From the NCBI RefSeq assembly GCF_000524195.1, contig NW_020170396.1:1184127-1248126 (forward strand): 64,000 nucleotides of DNA. Direction: 5' to 3'. The translations under genes were made by a program, and so were the position numbers. Source of the DNA: Echinococcus granulosus (Eukaryota; Platyhelminthes; Cestoda; Cyclophyllidea; Taeniidae). This document shows positions 25,501-36,800 of the stretch, piece by piece; the first letter of the stretch is position 1; each line of letters begins with the position of its first letter. The notes under the pieces were generated by a model. That model saw only the letters and a list, made by a program, of their open reading frames with translations. It had not been told where the DNA came from and did not search any database.

Positions 25501-28500
25501 TAACAGGGAAAGTGATGTATCTGTTTAACAGAAACAAAAACTCACCCGAATCTTGTCAAAAATACCAGCTTCTCAATATGACTGGTATTGGATTGTCACC
25601 TGCATTGATTACTACCATACTTGGTGCGTGATTTCTACACTATCTAGTGGGTCTGATATTCAACCAGTTTTCCTCCATGCACGGAAAACCAGCAGTTGAG
25701 ATTATACACTTTTCATGGCGGATTTGTTCTCCTTTGCAGGACAGCTGCAGCTAGTTCCCAACAGTGATGAAGTTGAACTTTTCGCAACTTATTCTTTCCC
25801 GCCTTTGACTGCCTAACGCATCGCATGCGTGGCCACTGAGCTCCTGCAATTGTAGTGTTAATGGAATAGCGAGAACTGCGCCCAACTACCGTGGTCGCGT
25901 TGTTAACGCCCACTGTTACGATGACTGCCCATTTTTACATGCAAATGGTCCTGTGAATGATGCGATTAGTTGAAGTAGCAATTGACAACTCCTGTTTGTG
26001 TGTTGGAAGAGGATTTCAATTTAACCATTATCGGGACATAGATGCTGCTCTCAAGCGGTTAGTGGACGCTGGCTCCGCTCGCTTCATGCCTTCCCCCACC
26101 ATTAATTACCGACCAGACAATTTTACGACCAAGGCACTCAGCTGCCAAGTCACTCCATTTATTTGAAACAAAGACCCATTTTTTGAGAAAGGCATACGTA
26201 CTTTACTTTTAGCCCACAATCTTGCACAAGACAACCATTCTGCTGGTGGTCACCTTGCGCTTTTCTTCAATTCACCCCCTTTTTAGTCATGGATGGGGCT
26301 GTATTCAGATTCTTTCCACCATTCGGTTCATTGCACTGCAGAAAATTAAATCCAAACTAGCCACCTAACTCAGGAGCACGCAACCGTGAACTCAATCCCA
26401 GTGGGATTTCGAAGACGTCTTTTGTTTTGCGACAGAGGGTTGTTCAACGTCCTTCGTCGGCGTCGCCGTCAATTCCCCCAACTAAAGTGTTAGTAATGTC
26501 GTAATTCAAACCCGTCCTTTGATTGTAACCTCTGAGTCCATTCCGTTGGTAATTCTATCCTCCTTCTTGTAGAGGTGTTTAAAGAATTCTGGAAGAGTTG
26601 AGCGCCGAAAAGTTATGTCTTTCCCTTTTTTTCCCTTTCTCCCCAATACCTGAGGAAGATTGCTGCCGGCGAAGTTGAAGCTCCAGTCATTTAAAGTGCT
26701 CCCAAAAATTTGCAAACAATGAAATGGCTGCTCTTCATTATGGTCACGCTCCCTTCTATGCTGGATCGTCTAGCTTATGAAGAGACGATTGAATATGAGA
26801 CTGAATATCCCGGTATTCCTGCAAAGCTTGGAGACGCTATTGTAAACCCTCTAGACTTTCGTTGATGCCACGTTTGAAAAGGTCGTTGTGGGCTCACTTT
26901 GTTTTCTGTAAATATAGACTACTTACTAAGGGGTTTTCCGTGGTAACCTGACGATATCAACATACTGATTTCCCTTCAGAACTCTTACTTAAGTGATTTT
27001 CTACACTAAGCTGGATGCTGTATCGCATTTTCTAGCTGCAAACGCGAGAATGAGGCGATTCGTCGGAATCCGACTGATAGTGGGAATTAATGAATGAAGC
27101 ACTAAAAGTACAGCGAACACCTACCCTGCAGATGTGTTCCCTCCGCGTTCATTAACACCGAGCGGCAATTCCCCAATTCCATGCTGCATTTACCCAGCTT
27201 CAAATAGCTTTAGATGCCGTTGACATGCTACTTAGACCTTTAATTATCAGTGACACTTATGTGCGGGGGAGGGTGTCGTGCAAAGGTCAAACTCTAAGGC
27301 TGTAAAATTTTATGTACTTTGTCCGACAGTGATGCAGGAAGTGACGCTGATAGGTATAATTGCCCTTCCATAGCAGCAGACTTCACCTGAGTATTTTCTT
27401 TCCCTTTTAGGATCCAATTCGAGCTAAAAATTTGGAATTAGCTAAATTTGGTATTGAGTGTATCAGCTTGAGCATAATCTCCCTCTTTCTGGTGGAAATT
27501 ATCCTTAAACTCTGGATATTTGGCATAGGACTGTACCTGCACAGCCTGATTGAGAGCATTGATGCAGTTGTCATATGCGTCAGTTTTGCCATCGATATCT
27601 ACCTAATGGTGACAGAGACCCACTGTCACCACACATCAAGCTCCTCAACTGCGCATGGGCTCATGATGGCGACAACTCCTGCACCCGAATCAACCTTGAG
27701 GAGTGGCATCAAGTCTCTCCCCGAAGCTGCTGGCTTCCTCGTGCTTTTTCGACTCTGGCGCGTTGTTCGTATCGCTAATGGTAAATTAGTACTCATAAAA
27801 CACAACTTGATACTCACTAACCGGGGTTTTTACCATTTTATGGTTTTTTACAGAACGAATAGCTCTTAGCTAACGCAAGTCACCTATCGACTTCGCACAC
27901 AAAACAAAAGAGCAACGCAAACAACTTGCCCGTTATACACCAGGTCATCATTTCATCATCCTTGCACTACCTTCGGGATGGGTGCCATCTCAACCCCACC
28001 TTCATGATAGGGCAAAAGCATTGCTGAAATTTAAAAAGCCCTAATGTATTCCTGGCTAGATTAAAGAGAAGTGTGATATTTGTGCCAGCCGGATCAGACA
28101 GAGGACAAAGCTTTGCAGTGAGATGACCCATCCCGAGCAGGCACGTCTCAGGGGTCGCGTAACCATGATGATACTTGTGTGTGGTACAGAGGTCTGGATG
28201 ACCAATGTGCGGGCCGTTAGTGTCTGGGTCATGACCGTGCTCGAACCGTCTAGGCTGCGGTGGCTTGCTTGGCTGTCAGGACTGATGACACGTCTAAATC
28301 GGACATGTGTGTTAGTGTTGTGCCATCTGCATGCGTCCAAACAGCAGAAGAGACAGTGAGATCAGCGCTACACGCATGTCTGACTAGGCCTATTTTAAGT
28401 CATGTATGCAGGTATGAAGTTCTTAGGGCTCTACTGAACCAGAAATCCGACACATATCATACTGAAAAGAGGTGGTAGCGCCCTCTCCTTTCACTTAATT

Positions 28501-29224
28501 TATTGCAAATCGTAGTTTGTGGAATTTAGGATTATTTCTTGGAGCTATCCTCCAAATGAGTGGTTTTCACCCGGTTAAATAATAGGTGTTCCTACTTCGC
28601 CAAATATTTTAAACTTCGTTATTGGAATGTACCCATCAATTACCTGGTGCCGAAGCCAAAAAGTTCTCCAATAAAATCAGGAATTCCAGTGTTACGTGTG
28701 TTCCAAGATGGCAGAAGTGGACTTACTGACATGAACAACTCGCACGAAAGTAGGATTGCACCACCATAGAAAAGATACGAACTGTGATTTACACACCCTC
28801 TCTCGTTCCATGACAGGCTCCTACTGAAAAACTTCTGAATGAGCCATGATTTTAAAAGTGGTGAGCGTCCCCTCCAATCACAAAGATCCGTGCCTTTACG
28901 ATCACAGAGAAAAGGCACCAGCATTTCATAAAATACATTGCTTTAGGCTATTTCACGAACCCGACGCTACTTTAGGGGCATTTTGTGCCCACTGTCGCTA
29001 ACCTGCCTTCGTTCATTCCCCTACCCCACTTAGCCATTCTCGTCTCTGTATCCGCAACACAGGAGACAAAAATCCAAGAGTTGAAAGCGGAGCGCGATAA
29101 AGCCGCCTCGCGAGTATCCCAACTAGAGGACTTCATTCTCTCTCTTGGCCAAGATGTTCCCTCTGACTCCCATTCGTCTCCCGCCAAGAGTACTCCGTTC
29201 CTTCCTTCTTCCTCCTCCGTTTGA
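22396..29224 (+). CDS. HVCN1: Voltage-gated proton channel (Hv1 type), 3 exons
   Basis: Hv1 channels are stand-alone voltage-sensor domains. They extrude protons through the membrane when it is depolarised or acid-loaded, and they dimerise through a C-terminal coiled coil. Three exons (22396-22551, 27411-27780, 29034-29224) join in phase to 238 residues. S1 spans about 22-46 (FQFGIITLAGLEGLLVV), S2 about 66-90 with F78, E81 and K85, S3 about 102-119 with D103 and D114, and S4 about 160-181 with the RLWRVVRIAN signature (R166, R169, R172, N175). A coiled coil follows at 187-214. All hallmark charges are kept except that the selectivity-filter Asp of S1 (human D112) is Glu34. The N-terminus is short (about 22 residues), so an upstream exon is possible. 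An in-frame stop lies just before this ATG. Confidence 0.9.
22552..27410. other. HVCN1: Proton channel intron 1 (4.9 kb)
   Basis: Large intron with GTTAGT and TTTTAG ends. The frames inside it, including 142 codons at 23552-23980, begin at non-ATG codons and show no domain. The sequence could contain eroded repeats, but I cannot name one. Confidence 0.6.
27411..27780 (+). CDS. HVCN1: Proton channel exon 2 (S2, S3, S4)
   Basis: Acceptor CTTTCCCTTTTAG, donor G-less AATG|GTAAAT in phase 1. It encodes S2 (SIISLFLVEIILKLWIFG), S3 (SIDAVVICVSFAIDIYLM) and S4 (FLVLFRLWRVVRIAN). Between S3 and S4 lies a 41-residue loop (119-159), about 30 residues longer than in mammals, with the cluster THCHHT near its start. 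Confidence 0.92.
27781..29033. other. HVCN1: Proton channel intron 2
   Basis: 1.25 kb intron, GT...AG. It includes a more GC-rich patch (about 28080-28400) open in several frames on both strands, which may be an old repeat. No exon fits the reading phase here. Confidence 0.55.
29034..29224 (+). CDS. HVCN1: Proton channel exon 3 (S4 end, coiled coil, stop)
   Basis: Acceptor CCCACTTAG. Two leading bases complete codon 176, giving AILVSVSATQETKIQELKAE, which continues S4 exactly as GIIISVKTRSERQ does in human Hv1. Hydrophobic a/d positions I189, L192, A199, V203, L206, I210 and L213, with R196, form an unbroken 3-4 heptad pattern. A Ser/Pro tail ends at a TGA stop. Confidence 0.88.
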
Positions 29225-29613
29225 GCAGAGCCACCACTTGATTAATCACATTCCCATTTACTGGCGAAACCGCTCAATGAAGTAGTGCACAAACTCGGGG
29301 AACGCAATCGTCCTCACCCCACCATCCATCCTATTTAACTGAGTAAACATACACCTGCAGCGCAATGTACCGTGCGTACTGTGATAAACACACCCAATTC
29401 ATATTTAACTCCAAAAAATCACTTCCACGGATGAAAAAAAGAACTTACCACTCTTCCATCAATCCCCATTCGCCCTCCACTTATCAACGTAGTTACTTCC
29501 TTTACGCAAGCAATCCTCGAAGTAATGAATGCGGGAGAAAACTAGGAAAACATATTCCATGTAGAAAAATATCAAGATAACAGTGAAAATAAGATCAACA
29601 AACTGGCCACTCT
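29225..29613. other. Convergent 3' intergenic spacer
   Basis: 389 bases separate the stop codons of the proton channel (plus) and the GCP5-like gene (minus). The 3' UTRs must be short or overlap. I see no clear AATAAA for either gene within it. Confidence 0.5.
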
Positions 29614-30126
29614 TCACCGGTTAAAATGCAGCCGAGTTTGCATATCAGTGTTAAATCGATGCGCCAACTCTAAAACATGCAAGAACGGGGTCGCTTTCTC
29701 CCTCCGACCGCTGTCCTGCATGGCTTCCGAAAGTATTGTTCGAAGAAAGGCAACACGAGTCGAGAACTCGCTAGCCAGATGACTTCCAATAACGTCGGGC
29801 AACTGAAAATGCAAACACAGTTCAAAGAGCCCTCTCAGCGCCTGATTCAGGATCTGTTGTGATGCGCAATCCTCTAGAAGACACAATTGGACGATTCGTG
29901 TGAGATAGTGTGTGAAGCTGGTCATAAGAGTGTCCAGGCTGCAGTCGTCCTGGAGCTGTGTCACCTCCCGCATGAACCTCACGTGAGCCGCCTCAATGTT
30001 GTCCACGATGAACGCGTAGAGGCCGTTTATCACGAAGAGGAAGCGCGAGCGCAAAATGGCCATCTTGTGGGTCGCTGCACTTTGGGCCCATCTGGCGCTG
30101 TCCAAAGCCCACTTCGCATGTTTCAA
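29614..30126 (-). CDS. TUBGCP5: GCP5-like exon 3 (C-terminus)
   Basis: Acceptor TACTATTGCAG, phase 0, 170 residues and a stop. It starts LKHAKWALDSARWAQSAATH and includes LRSRFLFVINGLYAFIVDNI, the conserved helices that contact gamma-tubulin in this family, then CLLEDCASQQILNQALRGLF. Confidence 0.9.
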   Translation of the reverse strand: MKHAKWALDSARWAQSAATHKMAILRSRFLFVINGLYAFIVDNIEAAHVRFMREVTQLQDDCSLDTLMTSFTHYLTRIVQLCLLEDCASQQILNQALRGLFELCLHFQLPDVIGSHLASEFSTRVAFLRTILSEAMQDSGRREKATPFLHVLELAHRFNTDMQTRLHFNR

Positions 30127-33100
30127 CTGCAATAGTAAAAGTGTTATTTTTATTAATGCCAAAATATTATTATCATCTACACTATTCCCTGGAGGTATGT
30201 TAAGATTTTTCAAGTAAACCAGAGGCAATTTGAGCTATAAAAGTCGTTTCTGGCGATTTCTTATTGGTATTATAGTATTGGAAGTTTCTTAGACCAAGAA
30301 GCATAAAGTTCCTGATTCCGAAACAAGCTGTTTAATGGCTGTCTCAAGTAAGAAACTGTAATTTAGTCAGAAATCGACGGTAAAGTTTTGCACATTTTTT
30401 GTGTCTAAGCACCTCTAACATTAGCCGACTACTGTGTCAGACACTTGCAATCATCAAAGAGTCGAGCGCAATTAATCACACATTCTCCATTATGAACCAA
30501 CGATAGATAGCAAGGTTCAAGATTATTTCTTTACTGCAGCTCGTCCATCCAACTATTTCAAACGACTGAATATTTACGAAATAGAATCCATGTTAAGACT
30601 TTTCGATGCCAACTCACGCATGTTGTAAGATACTAATCACTCCACAACTCATCATTCTCCAGCTCAACCACTGACTCGGGTCCCCAAAGTGACTGGATCA
30701 TTCGCACGAATAACATCATCATCTAACGCGAAATTTATCAAACCATCAACCAACGCACTCCATGCTCACTAACTACATCATCACCACAATTCGTTAATTT
30801 ATACAGCCATTTGCACTGAAACGGTTGTGATGAAAAAAAAAGCCAACTTTCGCCCATTCATGACAATTTGATGGTAAGTTGCAAATCATAGCAACAAGTA
30901 AAGTAACATCAAAGATATCTTAAAAGTAAACGATAGCTAATAAACGTAGTCCCTAGGGAAATTGAATACTTAAACAATCCGGTAAAAATGATACTATTTT
31001 TCAATCAAAATATTCATAGTAGTAATAACACATCTACAAAAGATTTATCTCACCATAAGAAGAAACTTGAAGACCTGTTGATAGACCCCAAGATTCTTCT
31101 CTGTTAAAACAATATTCAACGGCCAAGGGACATCGACCCATAGCCTCAATGCATTTGCTCTTGCTTGCACGTCATCCCCCATAACATTGCCTTGATTATC
31201 CAATCCAATGCGAATATGTCCGTGAATCCACGATTTTTCACCGCAAATCAAAGTGAGTTGCTCCCTTAGCATGCCGTTTACCTCAGCCTCCGTTCGTTCG
31301 CCCGGACGAAGCAGAAATAGTGACTGACAGAATATATTCATCCTATCTGCGGCGCGAAAGAAAGCCACATCAGCCAAACATGTGAAGGCATGAGTCAAAT
31401 GGAAGCTGTCGCTCACTGAATCGTCCTTAGATCTACTCGTCAAAACCAGGGGTCCTTGTAGGAGAGAGGAGTACAACTGGGCAGAAATTCGCTTCGATAG
31501 CAGCCGCACACTCTCCATGAGGTGCTGTATCGTGCGGCTTGGAGAGTTTTCCCACTTTCTTGGTGCTGACAGAAGCAAAGTATTACTCGGCTTCTTCAGC
31601 GCAATGGAGTGCATCAACTTAGCCAGTTCATGCAGCTCGGGATCATCGAGTGGGTCGAGTTCAAGCACAGAATCCGCTCCAACATTGGAACAATGTATAA
31701 CCGGGGGTGTTAGAGGTCTGCAAATTTCTGCAATTTTCGGGATTCTAAAAGTGGATGCAGTGGTTTGAAGAAGTGTCAGTGACTTGACACCAACAAAAAC
31801 GTCGTTTATTACTGGGAGGAGAACGCTTGGTACAATATTTTTATGCAGTGTAATACCAAACTCCCAGAACATAGGATGGGTTGGAGAAAATTCGGAATTG
31901 CGCCGAAGAAAGGGGGCGGAAAAAAGCCGGCCGCCTGATTTACTCAGTAGGTCGGAGAGATATGCCTCAGTCGCAGAGATGTAGACATCGTTAATAAGGC
32001 CAACAAGATATGGGTCGGAGAGGTGATGAGAAAGCGTGCAAGAAAGCTCCTCAAGACGATTCAGAAGAAGGATTGAAGTCGTGTCCGACATAACGGTGGT
32101 TAATTGGGGGGAGCAAACTTGTAAGATGAGAGCTGCCATGAAAGAAAGACGTCGGAACCATGACTGCAGTTTACTAGTCAGACTAACTAGAGTTAAAGGG
32201 GGTGTATCAGGCATCCTTGCGTCTTCCTCGAGCGACGCAATAGTCCGATAAGTGTCTTGCGTTAGACGCGCACATGATTCTGCCAGTCTAATAAAGGGGA
32301 GTGGCACGGTTCCAGGTACTGCAAGAAGGACGAAATCGGTGAAAGCGCGAATCTGAAGAATACATGTACAGTACTTGGCAATTTCGACACAGAAGGCGTC
32401 GAGGGCGCCGTAAGTGAGATGAGTGAGACAGGCGGGTTTTCGGGCGTACAAACAAATGTTTCTAACAAGAACCTCGCAATCAGTGCAATAAGCAAAGAGA
32501 AAGCCCTTGCCAGCCCCCAGTAGTGCCCAAAGGCATTCGCGCACGACTTGGTACTCCGAAAGTTCGATGCGTGACTCACTCTGCCCTTTTTCTGAGGAAA
32601 AGAGCCAGGTGTTCTTAAAATTACTATTCTTATCAGGACCAGTCTTTATATGTGTTTCTCGAATCCACCAATACTCAGTCTGAATTTTTTTAATTAGGGA
32701 GACCTCGTCAAAATTTTCTAGTTCACAGGAGCTAGGTTGAACAGGTGGCAAATCGCTCCATGGGCAAGGAAAAGTCGCGCCAACAAAGTTAACTGACGTC
32801 ACTGCATCAGTATCTGAAGTATCAACCATAATAGGTATACCTAAAATTAGAAAACAAATAAATCCATAAGGCATCAAATACTAGCACCTTAATAATTCAG
32901 CAGTAAGTATTGGCACTAAAGTGTGTTTGGATTAAGCTGCGGATAAAAAAGCCATTAGCTCTGCATAGATCCCAATACCGTCGCAGTAAATCCATTGCCA
33001 AGTTTATTTAGTTCCATTCAGATTAGTATGTCAGCTGCTGTTGACGAACGCACCAACGAGAGCTCAGACTAACCTTATCGACCCCACTGGTAAAAGCTCA

Positions 33101-33543
33101 AACTGACGGTTAAGACTGTCAGTTACTTTACACGGCTGTAGAACTCAAACTTTTCAAAAACGCACCTGAGACTACTCAAGACTGCCAGGCTCGACGGAAC
33201 CGACCTGCCCACGCACGTTCCGATTAATTCAAACAGTATAAACAGATTTTTAGCTTTAATCATATGCATTTTATTTTTAAAAATTAGTTCTAACTTCAAA
33301 CTTTCTAAAAGTGTACAAATTGTGTCGCCTTATTTCGTTTAATTACCAGGTACTAGGGGTGTGCAATGACTTAAGCCTAATTAATCAAAATATCATTCGA
33401 GTATTACTCCTACTTTAAACAGTTTGTTTACATATCTATCTACTTAAGGGCTGAAAGCAGCATCTCAAAGAGAGCCTACCTTTTAAAGAACCGAGTTCTT
33501 GCATATCTGGTATTTCCTTAATAAGAGGGTATTTATCAGCCAT
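29614..33543 (-). CDS. TUBGCP5: Gamma-tubulin complex component, GCP5-like, 3 exons
   Basis: GCPs hold gamma-tubulin in the ring complex that nucleates microtubules at centrosomes and spindle poles. Three exons (33480-33543, 31054-32840, 29614-30126) join in phase to about 787 residues. The N-terminal GRIP1 region starts with VVRECLWALLGAGKGFLFAY (120-139) and CLTHLTYGALDAF, as in GCP5. The C-terminal GRIP2 hallmark WPLNIVLTEKNLGVYQQVFK (594-613) continues FLLM, then LKHAKWALDSARWAQ across the last intron. GCP5 fits better than GCP4 or GCP6 because of the opening block, but this is by eye. Human GCP5 is about 1,024 residues, so the N-terminal extension is shorter here. An upstream in-frame ATG at 33583-33585 would add 14 residues. 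The gene is tail-to-tail with the proton channel. Confidence 0.85.
30127..31053. other. TUBGCP5: GCP5-like intron 2
   Basis: 927 bases, AT-rich, GTGAGA to TTGCAG. Nothing else seen in it. Confidence 0.7.
31054..32840 (-). CDS. TUBGCP5: GCP5-like exon 2 (GRIP1 to middle of GRIP2)
   Basis: A 1,787-base exon, the largest in the window. Acceptor CTAATTTTAG, donor GTGAGA, ending in phase 0. It holds most of the protein, including the Cys-rich start of GRIP1, TYRTIASLEEDARMPDTPPL, the helical middle and the WPLNIVL motif. Confidence 0.9.
33480..33543 (-). CDS. TUBGCP5: GCP5-like exon 1
   Basis: Start-codon exon of 21 codons plus one base: MADKYPLIKEIPDMQELGSL, then K. It has good initiation context (A at -3, G at +4) and a GTAGGC donor. 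Phase 1 joins exon 2 exactly. An in-frame ATG lies 14 codons upstream, with a stop just before it. Confidence 0.72.
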
Positions 33544-33787
33544 TTTGTGAGGAATTGTGGTAACAGTTATGCTCGTTTCAAACATTTTTTACTATGCATG
33601 GGCTACAGTGGTTCATACGTTACCACTTCTCATCCTACAATAATCAATTTAAAGGAACCTCCAGTTCCTTAAAAGCTAGAATTACTTACTTGGACATATT
33701 CATTAAGATTACTGTTTTTGTACTAAACTTCTCCGAAACACGTATTTATGAACTCATCAAGCACTCCATTTCTGAGGATTGAGTGTA

Positions 33788-33887
33788 NNNNNNNNNNNNN
33801 NNNNNNNNNNNNNNNNNNNNNNNNNNNNNNNNNNNNNNNNNNNNNNNNNNNNNNNNNNNNNNNNNNNNNNNNNNNNNNNNNNNNNNN
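33788..33887. other. Assembly gap of exactly 100 N
   Basis: A run of 100 N, the customary placeholder for a scaffold gap of unknown length. True distance and content are unknown. Any annotation crossing it is unreliable. Confidence 0.99.
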
Positions 33888-36800
33888 ATGAGCGACTTGA
33901 AGACTAGGTTGAGTGGGACGTCTTTTATTTGGGTAGCATGTGGGATGTTTACATGTGGAACCAGAGTCCGCTTCCTCCTCGGGGGTCAACGACTTCCGCC
34001 CAGTCACGAGGTTGGCGACTAAAAGGTGTATTTGAATAAGCATTTATTCCAATACAGATTGTACCAAGATGCAGTATCACTTTGGGGAGAAGATTTGGCT
34101 GAACAGTTAACATGCGTTTTGTGGAGCTAGGTAAGTTTCCTAAGTAACTCACCATCTTCGGCTGCAAGCATTTTTCACTTTAAAAGCGCTTTTTGCAGAA
34201 TCATTTATTCATAGACACAAGGTGTAAAGTAGTTTTCGACCATCCTTCCCTAACTGCTATCGTTTTAATTCTTCTCAGCGCCCTACCCAGCATAATCACA
34301 GCGGCTCGCACCGTGGAGAACAATCGAGTCTTGAAACCATGCCAAAATCAGTGTTTCCATGACTTTTATAGGCATTTCCCTTAACTTTAGTTCCCTATAA
34401 CCGGCCTCTTCATTTGACTTGTGATTTGAGTGATGGCTGGCAATTCTTCCTATGTAAGGCTCTGCTGATCTAGCTATCCACGTGTCATTAAAGAATAATT
34501 TCCACTGAAAATCAGTATAAGACCTTCTAAACCTTCAAAACGTTTCCATGTTTTGCTTCGTATTGATCCAATAAATACTTGATGCAGCATTTTTTCATTG
34601 CCCATCTTCCATCGAACTTACTTACCGGAAATGGAATTCGATTTAATTCAAACGGGAAAATTTGATTTTTTGGAAAAAGAGGTATCAATATCAACTAAAT
34701 GCTATCTGCAATTCTTGTTTGGGTGTATTAGGAGGACCTGTTTGGGAAGTTTAGAAGAATTATGATAAGGCTGTGGTACATATATTTATAAATGGGTGTC
34801 CTTTGCTTTTAAAACCGGGTTATTTCTGCAGAATCGCTCCTTCCTGGCACTTCACCGGATCTTAGCAACATGAAAAATAGTTACAGGAAACAAATTCCTC
34901 GGTGGCAGCAAGTACATGATCAAAAGTGAGATTTTGCCAAAAATTTCTCACGTTAACTTATGTTCGGCTACCAGGGCTGATTGTCTTTCTACTTCGTGCA
35001 TTATAGGTCTTAGTCGACACTATTAATAGCAAATTTTTTAAGCAAAGCAGTCTGTCCTTTTCGGTTTCTCATCTGACTACCCTTCCAGTCATACTTTCCC
35101 ATTGTGTTCGGTTTTTGTTTTTTTACTTAATTACGTGTGGAGCACCAGACTGGCAAGTTGCTCCAGACGCACCTACAATGTGCACTTTCTAAATGCCTAG
35201 CAGTGACCCTCGCTTGCACAGCTCTAGTTTCCCCATTCATAAATTTGCATAATGCCATAGAATAGTGACTTCATATTCAGCACGAATAAGCAATACTTTG
35301 TTGTAAAGACGTATCGTCGTCATGGCAGTCGGGGTAAATAGGACTTGATTATTCTTAGAAACCGCATAATGTGGACAACGTATTGGCGGATCATGCCTCG
35401 TCTAAATGGTCTTCACCCTTGCTTCAAATGTTCCATTAAAAGGCTTCTAGTTTTGTGGTCGTAAAGGACAGAGCTTATTTGATAAATTTAAATTGTGGTT
35501 AGGGCAGATACTACATTTTTTGTAGAGCCTATGGGAAACGGAAGATATGTGTAGCATTTTTAAAACGATTTACGACGACCCATCATTCTTCTACTCAGTC
35601 CATCAAATAGAACTTACCGGTACTTCGACATACCTTTCGAAAATGGTATAAGCACGACCCTGATAAGAACAGTCTAAATACTGCATGTAGAGTGTGGGAC
35701 TCCGAGCCCCGTGGAATCATGAGTTTGCATATTTACAAAGCGACGCAGAAGGAACGATTCTACAAATCGAATTCACTTATTGAACCTATGAGGATGCGAT
35801 TGTTTCCATTTGACAGTGTTTTAGCACATGTTGGAAGTTGAATTGTTTTGGTTCAATTTTGCATCTCGTCAACTGATCATCCAACGTGTCATGTGATCCA
35901 CGAGGCACACTCAACGTAGGCCAAGCTGAGGGGAGCACAGACTGACCCCGTTTTGGCTTGGATCATGTAGTATGGATACCTTCTGCTTAGCTCCGACGTC
36001 GTGTTAGTACAGGAACGATCATGTCAACTTAGCATTTACAATGTTAGGATCCTAGGTGGACGTTACTGTGATGTCAATACACGGGATCGAGAGTGCCGCG
36101 TGTTCTGTTGCACACTGACAGGTGACATACATGTTGTTGAACGATTCAAGCACCGTTAATCAAGGTAACAGACGATAATAATGGTTTGTGTATTTAACAC
36201 CGTATGTCGATAAAATTTGCTGTCAACAAAGTTGGAAAACCCATGCATGTCTATTCGTACGGTAGAGATTTGAGATTTTGTTTAACGGGGTGTTTGACTA
36301 CCCAGGCACTCCAGCTCCTCCATGTTATACTTCCACGCTGTGGTAAGGCCTTGGGACCAAGCTAATAGTATTCCTGTTCTATATGATAGGACGCTACATT
36401 ACCTACAGAGGGCCTGGGTGAGGGGACGCTTAGCCGCCGATCGTACCCCTGTCAGTGACGATCTCATCGGTGATGGCTCCAGGCCGGTCCTGTGAACATT
36501 CAGAAAGTGGAACCCCTGCCTAGTCCTGGATGATCAACGCACAGCCTGGCCAGAAATTGCAATAGGGACTAATCTTTCTGTAGCCACAGCGAAAGCAGTC
36601 CGTAATGGATCATCGCCATTTCGTAGAGTTCACGCAATCTTCACGGCACGAATGGGTTTATTGCTGCACTGATTTGAAGAAGTGTTTTGTCAGGAGACCT
36701 ATATGTATCGCTGCACTACGAAATCGAAAGGACCATTAGGGTAGTGGAAGTATGTGTGTTAAGAGGCTCTCAAGATAGTAATTAAGCTCTAGATTAGATG

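Noticed and set aside
27880..28041. Frame with KTKEQRKQLAR after proton channel S4, looking like the linker to the coiled coil
   Set aside because: Phase does not fit exon 2 and a stop lies in frame just upstream. The exon at 29034 continues S4 in phase and matches better.
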